From assembly GCA_016706275.1 (NCBI GenBank), contig JADJJY010000003.1, positions 124,001 through 188,000 of the forward strand: DNA of 64,000 nucleotides, written 5' to 3'. The DNA is from Chloracidobacterium sp. (lineage in GTDB: Bacteria; Acidobacteriota; Blastocatellia; Pyrinomonadales; Pyrinomonadaceae). Both the position numbers and the translations under genes were made by a program. Under the pieces are notes generated by a model. That model was given only the letters and a program-made list of their open reading frames with translations. It was not told the DNA's origin and did not search any database. Positions 60,384 through 64,000 of this stretch are shown here, piece after piece; position 1 is the first letter of the stretch; every line of letters begins with the position of its first letter.

Positions 60384-60584
60384 GTGTCAACCCAAAACTT
60401 TGCCGTCACAACACAACCTCTTGTTGAGCCAACACAGTCCTATGCTGAGCCAACACAGTCCTATGTTGAGCCAGCACAACCTCTTGGCGAGCCAACACAG
60501 TCCTTTTTTGAGCCGTCACAGCCCTGTGTTGAGCCGTCAAGACCTCTTGGCGAGGCAACAAAGTTCCTTGCTGAGGCGTTCTAG
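60384..60584 (+). CDS. Possible heptapeptide-repeat protein (EPTQSYx repeats)
   Basis: A 66-codon frame from GTG 60384 to TAG 60584, made of 21-bp tandem units that encode VEPTQSY, AEPTQSY, VEPAQPL, GEPTQSF, FEPSQPC, VEPSRPL, GEATKFL. About nine units keep frame without a stop. There is no clear ribosome site and no signal peptide, so it may be a non-coding minisatellite that happens to be open. It lies between the divergent starts of 59574-60263 and 60738-60920. Confidence 0.35.
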   Translation: MSTQNFAVTTQPLVEPTQSYAEPTQSYVEPAQPLGEPTQSFFEPSQPCVEPSRPLGEATKFLAEAF

Positions 60585-60737
60585 TTTATTGAATGATCGT
60601 AAGAATTGCGTTTTAGCCAGTGTTTATCGTGGTTTTGGCTATTTCAGTCTTAATTTACCGGAGTTTTGTGCGAAAGCGCACCGAACGTGCGGTTTGCTTT
60701 GGTCTATATTAATTTTGTTTGGACAAGGAGATTAGCA

Positions 60738-60920
60738 ATGGCCCTCAACCAAGATCAAAAGGACGATGTATATATGACGGTTTCGATCGAGCTGGTAAGG
60801 ATGTTCGACATCCTTTTAAGCACCTACGATAAACCGAGCCATACCGAGCAATTACAACTCATCACCGAGATCGAAAAAGACCTCAGGGAAAACTGGGAGA
60901 TATTCAAACTGCCGACGTAG
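60738..60920 (+). CDS. Small helical protein of unknown function
   Basis: 60 residues from ATG 60738 with AGGAG 10 bases upstream; an upstream in-frame start at 60666 reads through non-coding-looking sequence. All-helical and acidic (LNQDQKDDVYMTVSIELVRMFDILLSTYDKPSHTEQLQLITEIEKDLRENWEIF). No family recognised. The good ribosome site and helix pattern support expression. Confidence 0.55.
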   Translation: MALNQDQKDDVYMTVSIELVRMFDILLSTYDKPSHTEQLQLITEIEKDLRENWEIFKLPT

Positions 60921-60948
60921 CGGGTTTCCCGCGTTTCGCGGCAAATAG

Positions 60949-61131
60949 CCACGTCCTTTAGGGCGTGGTAGCAGTCTGAGATCGTCTTATCAGCCCGTTT
61001 CAACGGGCTTACTCCGTTCCCGGCTTAAGCCAAAAGAAAAAAGGACGTTAAAACGCCCTTATAATATCTATCGCAACCCAACCACGCCGTAAACGACGTG
61101 GCTATACAAGAAAAGCCGCGTCAACACGGCT
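60949..61131. repeat. Array of five small hairpins
   Basis: Five short stem-loops with 3-5-nt loops in 183 bp: CCACGTC..GGCGTGG (60949-60968), AGCCCG..CGGGCT (60992-61009), AAGGACGTT..AACGCCCTT (61041-61060), CCACGCCGT..ACGACGTGG (61082-61101) and AGCCGCGT..CACGGCT (61114-61131). Stems share CCACG/CGTGG and loops TTA/CAA/AA. The rest of 60921-61279 shows no gene. Confidence 0.55.
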
Positions 61132-61279
61132 AATCAAACCCCCATCATTCCATGGTCCTTGGTCTCGGATGATATTTTTCTAGCTTGTTTATATGTTTGC
61201 AGGTTTGGCGGGAGATCGACCGACTCTTTGTCGATTTACCGCCGCATCACATCAAGATCGTCGCCGTAGTAAAGAGTGT

Positions 61280-61753
61280 TCATTTATTCCGAGATAGATT
61301 ATTACCAGTTATAGCAGAAACAAAAGCGACGACATAGATCACGGTGCGGATCATGTGGGCGTTTTCCCACGGCAGCCACAGTTCCTTAACGTTTGCGGGC
61401 GGCGAAGCAGCACTCCACGTCATTAACAGGTCGTTTAGCGGGAAATTTACCTTGACCGTCAGGATCATTGCTCCGATCGAACAAACTGTTGCTATTGCCG
61501 CCAGCAAAAAACCCGCTGACATCAGCTGCTTTCTCAATAAGATCAGCCATACGAGGCCTGCAATTATTGCCGTTATTACGAGTGGCGGCATCAAACGAGC
61601 ATAAACAACGTGAATTCCCTGCTGAAGCTGAACAAAAGCAGACGGCTCAAGCGATAACCGAGCCGGCTCAGTGGTCGCGATCGCTATAAAAATACCTGCG
61701 ATCAGTCCCGTCGCAATGATCTCGATACTGGCTGCTACTGTCAAAAGACGCAT
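61280..61753 (-). CDS. DUF1772-like membrane protein
   Basis: 157 residues with four membrane helices (EIIATGLIAGIFIAIATT, VITAIIAGLVWLILL, GFLLAAIATVCSIGAMILT, VIYVVAFVSAITG) and the family end block WENAHMIRT between helices 3 and 4, as in DUF1772 proteins related to fungal anthrone oxygenases. Ribosome site GGAGGG precedes ATG. Inner membrane; role unknown. Confidence 0.8.
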   Translation of the reverse strand: MRLLTVAASIEIIATGLIAGIFIAIATTEPARLSLEPSAFVQLQQGIHVVYARLMPPLVITAIIAGLVWLILLRKQLMSAGFLLAAIATVCSIGAMILTVKVNFPLNDLLMTWSAASPPANVKELWLPWENAHMIRTVIYVVAFVSAITGNNLSRNK

Positions 61754-61827
61754 GATCGTTCCCTCCGGCCGTTTTTTTGGATTACGGACGGAACTGTAGC
61801 ACTAACCGCAGTTCTTAGCAAAGAAAA

Positions 61828-61855
61828 AGGCTTCGCATATCGCGAAGCCTCTTTT
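61828..61855. terminator. Rho-independent terminator
   Basis: Stem AGGCTTCGC / GCGAAGCCT flanked by A-rich and T-rich runs, after the oligopeptidase B gene (minus strand). Confidence 0.75.
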
Positions 61856-61876
61856 GTCTGCATTGCTCACTGACAG

Positions 61877-63997
61877 CTACTTTGCTATCCCAACCTGCGT
61901 CAGTGCATACGCATAGTCAAACGCAACTTCTTTCAAACGGTCGTAGCGGCCGGATGAACCGCCGTGGCCGGCGCCCATGTTTGTTTTGAGCAGGATGACG
62001 CTGTCGTTGGTTTTCATCTCGCGGATCTTGGCGGCAAACTTTGCGCCTTCCCAGTACGGCACCTGGCTGTCGTTGAGCGAGACCTCGATCAGCATATTCG
62101 GATACGTCTGGGCTTTGACATTGTCGTAGGGCGAATAGGTGACCATGTAATCCCACGCTTTCTTTTCGTTAGGATTGCCCCACTCGACCCACTCTTCGGT
62201 CGTAAGCGGCAGGTCGGCGTCGAGCATTGTGTTCATCACATCGACAAACGGAACCTGCGTGATCGCCGCTTTGTATAGCTCAGGGGCTTGGTTGACAACT
62301 GCTCCCATCAGCAACCCGCCCGCCGAACCGCCCTGGATTACGAGGCGATCGTTTGCCGTGTACTTATTAGAGATAAGCCATTTCGAACAATCGACAAAAT
62401 CGTTGAACGTATTCATTTTGGTGAACATACGTCCGGCTTGCCGCCACTTTTCACCAAGCTCACCTCCGCCGCGGATCAGTGCAATGCCGTAGATCATACC
62501 GCGATCCACAAGGCTCAGGCGTGCCGTGCTAAAGTTTGGCGTCATCGACACACCGTAAGAGCCATAGCCGTAAAGCAGCATCGGCGATTTGCCGTCGAGC
62601 TTTGTCCCGCGTTTCATCATAACGAGGATCGGCACTTTGACGCCATCGCGGGCCGTCGCCCATACGCGGGCAGTTTCGTATTTTGTCTTATCGTAACCGC
62701 TCGGGATCTCTTGCTGTTTGAGCAAGGTCGATTTGCGTGAGGCGAAGTCAAATTGGTACGTCGATTGCGGCGTTATCATTGACGAATAACCGTAGCGTAT
62801 CGACGCCGTGTTGTATTCGGGGTTTGCACCGAGGCCCATCGTGTAAACCGATTCGTCGGTAGGGATGCGAACCGATGCTCGTTTGGTTTTGCGATCCATG
62901 ACGCGAAGATATTCGATACCATTTTCGACTTCGCTAACAACGGCGTAGTCCTTGAAAAATGAGATGCCGTCAATTTTTACGTCTGCATTGTAAGGAATAA
63001 AGTCTTTCCAACTCTTCTCCGAAGGGTCGCCCGCCGGGGCTTTCATCACCTTAAAATTCTCAGCGTCCTTATTGGTAGTGATGTAAAATTCGCCTTGATC
63101 GTAATCGGCCGAGTATTCATGGCCCTCACGACGAGGTGCGATCATTTTCCATTCGCCTGACGGGTTGTCAGACGGCAGATAGCGAAACTCGCGGCTGGTC
63201 TTTGCCTCGGCACCTAGAAAGATCATCTTGCCGTCACGCGAACGCCCGACACCAATGTTAAAGAGCAGATCTTTTTCTTCGAACAATTTGTCGGTCTTGC
63301 CGCCAAGCGTGTGACGCCAGAGTATGTCCGAGCGCTTTGACGTAGCGTCTTCGGTCACGACGAACGCCGTTTTGTTGTCGTTAGCCCATGCGAGGCTCGT
63401 CGCCCGCTCGATCTTGTCCGGCAAAACCTGCCCCGTGCGTAGATCTTTGAACTGCAGAGTGTATTGTCTGTAACCGGTAGTATCGGTCGAGAACGCGAGC
63501 ATATTGCCGTCGTCGCTTACGTCAAATTCGCCGATCGCAAAGTACTTAAACCCCTTTGCCATCTCGTTTTGATCGAGCAGCACAACCGCGTCGCTGCCGT
63601 CCTTAGCTTTACCCCTAAGAAAGGTCGGATACTGTTTGCCCTCTTCGGTCTTGGTAAAATACCAGTACTCGCCCTTGCGATACGGCACACTCGTGTCGGT
63701 CTGCTTTACGCGGCCGAGCATTTCCTTGTAAAGATTGTCGGCAAACCCGGCGTTCTGGCCCATAAAGGACTCGGTGTATTTGTTGTTGTCCTCAAGGTAC
63801 TTGATGACCTCAGGATCTTTCTTATCATTGCGGTCGCGCAGCCAAAAATAATTGTCCGTGATCTCGTAACCGTGAATTTTTAATACCTTAGGGACTTTCT
63901 TTGCAACGGGTGCTTTCATATCTGTTTGGGCGACAATTACGGTATTGCCGATGACGATAACGATGAACAAAAAAGCGATGCTGAGTAATACTTTCAT
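61877..63997 (-). CDS. Oligopeptidase B-like prolyl oligopeptidase (S9A), exported
   Basis: 706 residues starting at ATG 63997, near the window edge. A signal peptide (VLLSIAFLFIVIVIGNTVIVA) is followed by the N-terminal motif HGYEITDNYFWLRDRN, a beta-propeller and the alpha/beta-hydrolase domain. The triad is intact: Ser in QGGSAGGLLMGAVVN, Asp in LNDSQVPYWEGAKF and His in GAGHGGSSGRYD. Other family blocks: LLYGYGSYGVSMTPNFS and ALIRGGGELGEKWRQAGR. Cuts peptides after basic or prolyl residues in the family; exported members degrade peptides in the periplasm. Confidence 0.9.
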   Translation of the reverse strand: MKVLLSIAFLFIVIVIGNTVIVAQTDMKAPVAKKVPKVLKIHGYEITDNYFWLRDRNDKKDPEVIKYLEDNNKYTESFMGQNAGFADNLYKEMLGRVKQTDTSVPYRKGEYWYFTKTEEGKQYPTFLRGKAKDGSDAVVLLDQNEMAKGFKYFAIGEFDVSDDGNMLAFSTDTTGYRQYTLQFKDLRTGQVLPDKIERATSLAWANDNKTAFVVTEDATSKRSDILWRHTLGGKTDKLFEEKDLLFNIGVGRSRDGKMIFLGAEAKTSREFRYLPSDNPSGEWKMIAPRREGHEYSADYDQGEFYITTNKDAENFKVMKAPAGDPSEKSWKDFIPYNADVKIDGISFFKDYAVVSEVENGIEYLRVMDRKTKRASVRIPTDESVYTMGLGANPEYNTASIRYGYSSMITPQSTYQFDFASRKSTLLKQQEIPSGYDKTKYETARVWATARDGVKVPILVMMKRGTKLDGKSPMLLYGYGSYGVSMTPNFSTARLSLVDRGMIYGIALIRGGGELGEKWRQAGRMFTKMNTFNDFVDCSKWLISNKYTANDRLVIQGGSAGGLLMGAVVNQAPELYKAAITQVPFVDVMNTMLDADLPLTTEEWVEWGNPNEKKAWDYMVTYSPYDNVKAQTYPNMLIEVSLNDSQVPYWEGAKFAAKIREMKTNDSVILLKTNMGAGHGGSSGRYDRLKEVAFDYAYALTQVGIAK

Positions 63998-64000
63998 ATG

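Noticed and set aside
60405..60585. CRISPR array
   Set aside because: Head-to-tail 21-bp units without spacers; better described as a minisatellite or heptapeptide-coding repeat.
60585..60737. Riboswitch or structured leader before the 60-residue protein
   Set aside because: I could not build a consistent conserved structure from the sequence; likely just a promoter region.

Overview
This window looks like a chromosomal segment of an Acidobacteriota bacterium, most likely class Blastocatellia (Pyrinomonadaceae-like). The pointers are the VWFA-type protein of the acidobacterial family, the many secreted subtilase, prolyl-oligopeptidase and repeat-rich surface proteins, the carboxypeptidase-regulatory-like C-terminal tails and the B12-binding/radical SAM protein. 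The taxonomy is inferred from protein style; no rRNA or other phylogenetic marker was compared.

Region 1 (1-20.4 kb) is accessory. A 47-bp direct repeat that is the 3' part of a tRNA-Thr(TGT) gene occurs at 1807-1853 and 11428-11474. It frames a 9.6-kb island with a decayed tyrosine integrase, a CxxC mini-thioredoxin plus ArsP-like permease, a TolC/adaptor/RND efflux set whose RND pump carries two fused universal-stress domains, a DUF2892 protein and a divergent ArsR-type repressor with a palindromic operator. Short ~11-bp-spaced repeats lie near the ends, and a tRNA-Lys 3' fragment lies just inside the right end. Outside the island are secreted proteins that share one C-terminal cassette: a beta-helix protein, a cohesin-like protein, and a giant (~2,400 residue) repeat protein with two cohesin-like domains and one dockerin-like domain. 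The giant gene holds four ~486-bp tandem repeats and is split by the same one-base deletion in two of them.

Region 2 (20.4-49.9 kb) is mostly ordinary chromosome: a PhyH-type dioxygenase, a LecA-like lectin, the VWFA protein, a radical SAM protein, aroB-glmM, small lipoproteins, acyl-CoA dehydrogenase, M24 and M50-like peptidases, moeA/moaC (joined by an apparent one-base insertion), an L,D-transpeptidase-like protein (frameshifted), uvrA, an MFS exporter, a membrane glycosyltransferase interrupted in frame by a 126-bp palindromic repeat, an AlbA_2 regulator, a VanY-like carboxypeptidase, then folK-panB-panC and a cysteine-less thioredoxin-fold protein.

Region 3 (49.9-64 kb) has maf and dciA back to back, gatC-lipoprotein-gatA, a membrane GGDEF/EAL protein, a GNAT enzyme, an unusual secreted subtilase, an unknown protein, a heptapeptide-repeat ORF, an array of small hairpins, a DUF1772 protein and oligopeptidase B.

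The most unusual object is the subtilase at 56768-59260. Ahead of its complete catalytic domain it carries what reads as a Clp/Hsp100 first-AAA-domain homologue with a destroyed Walker A loop, and it ends in twelve GILVSD-type hexapeptides. The RND-UspA fusion inside a tRNA-bounded island is the second most interesting. Several genes carry single-base indels, so a low-level sequencing-error origin must be kept in mind when reading the broken genes.
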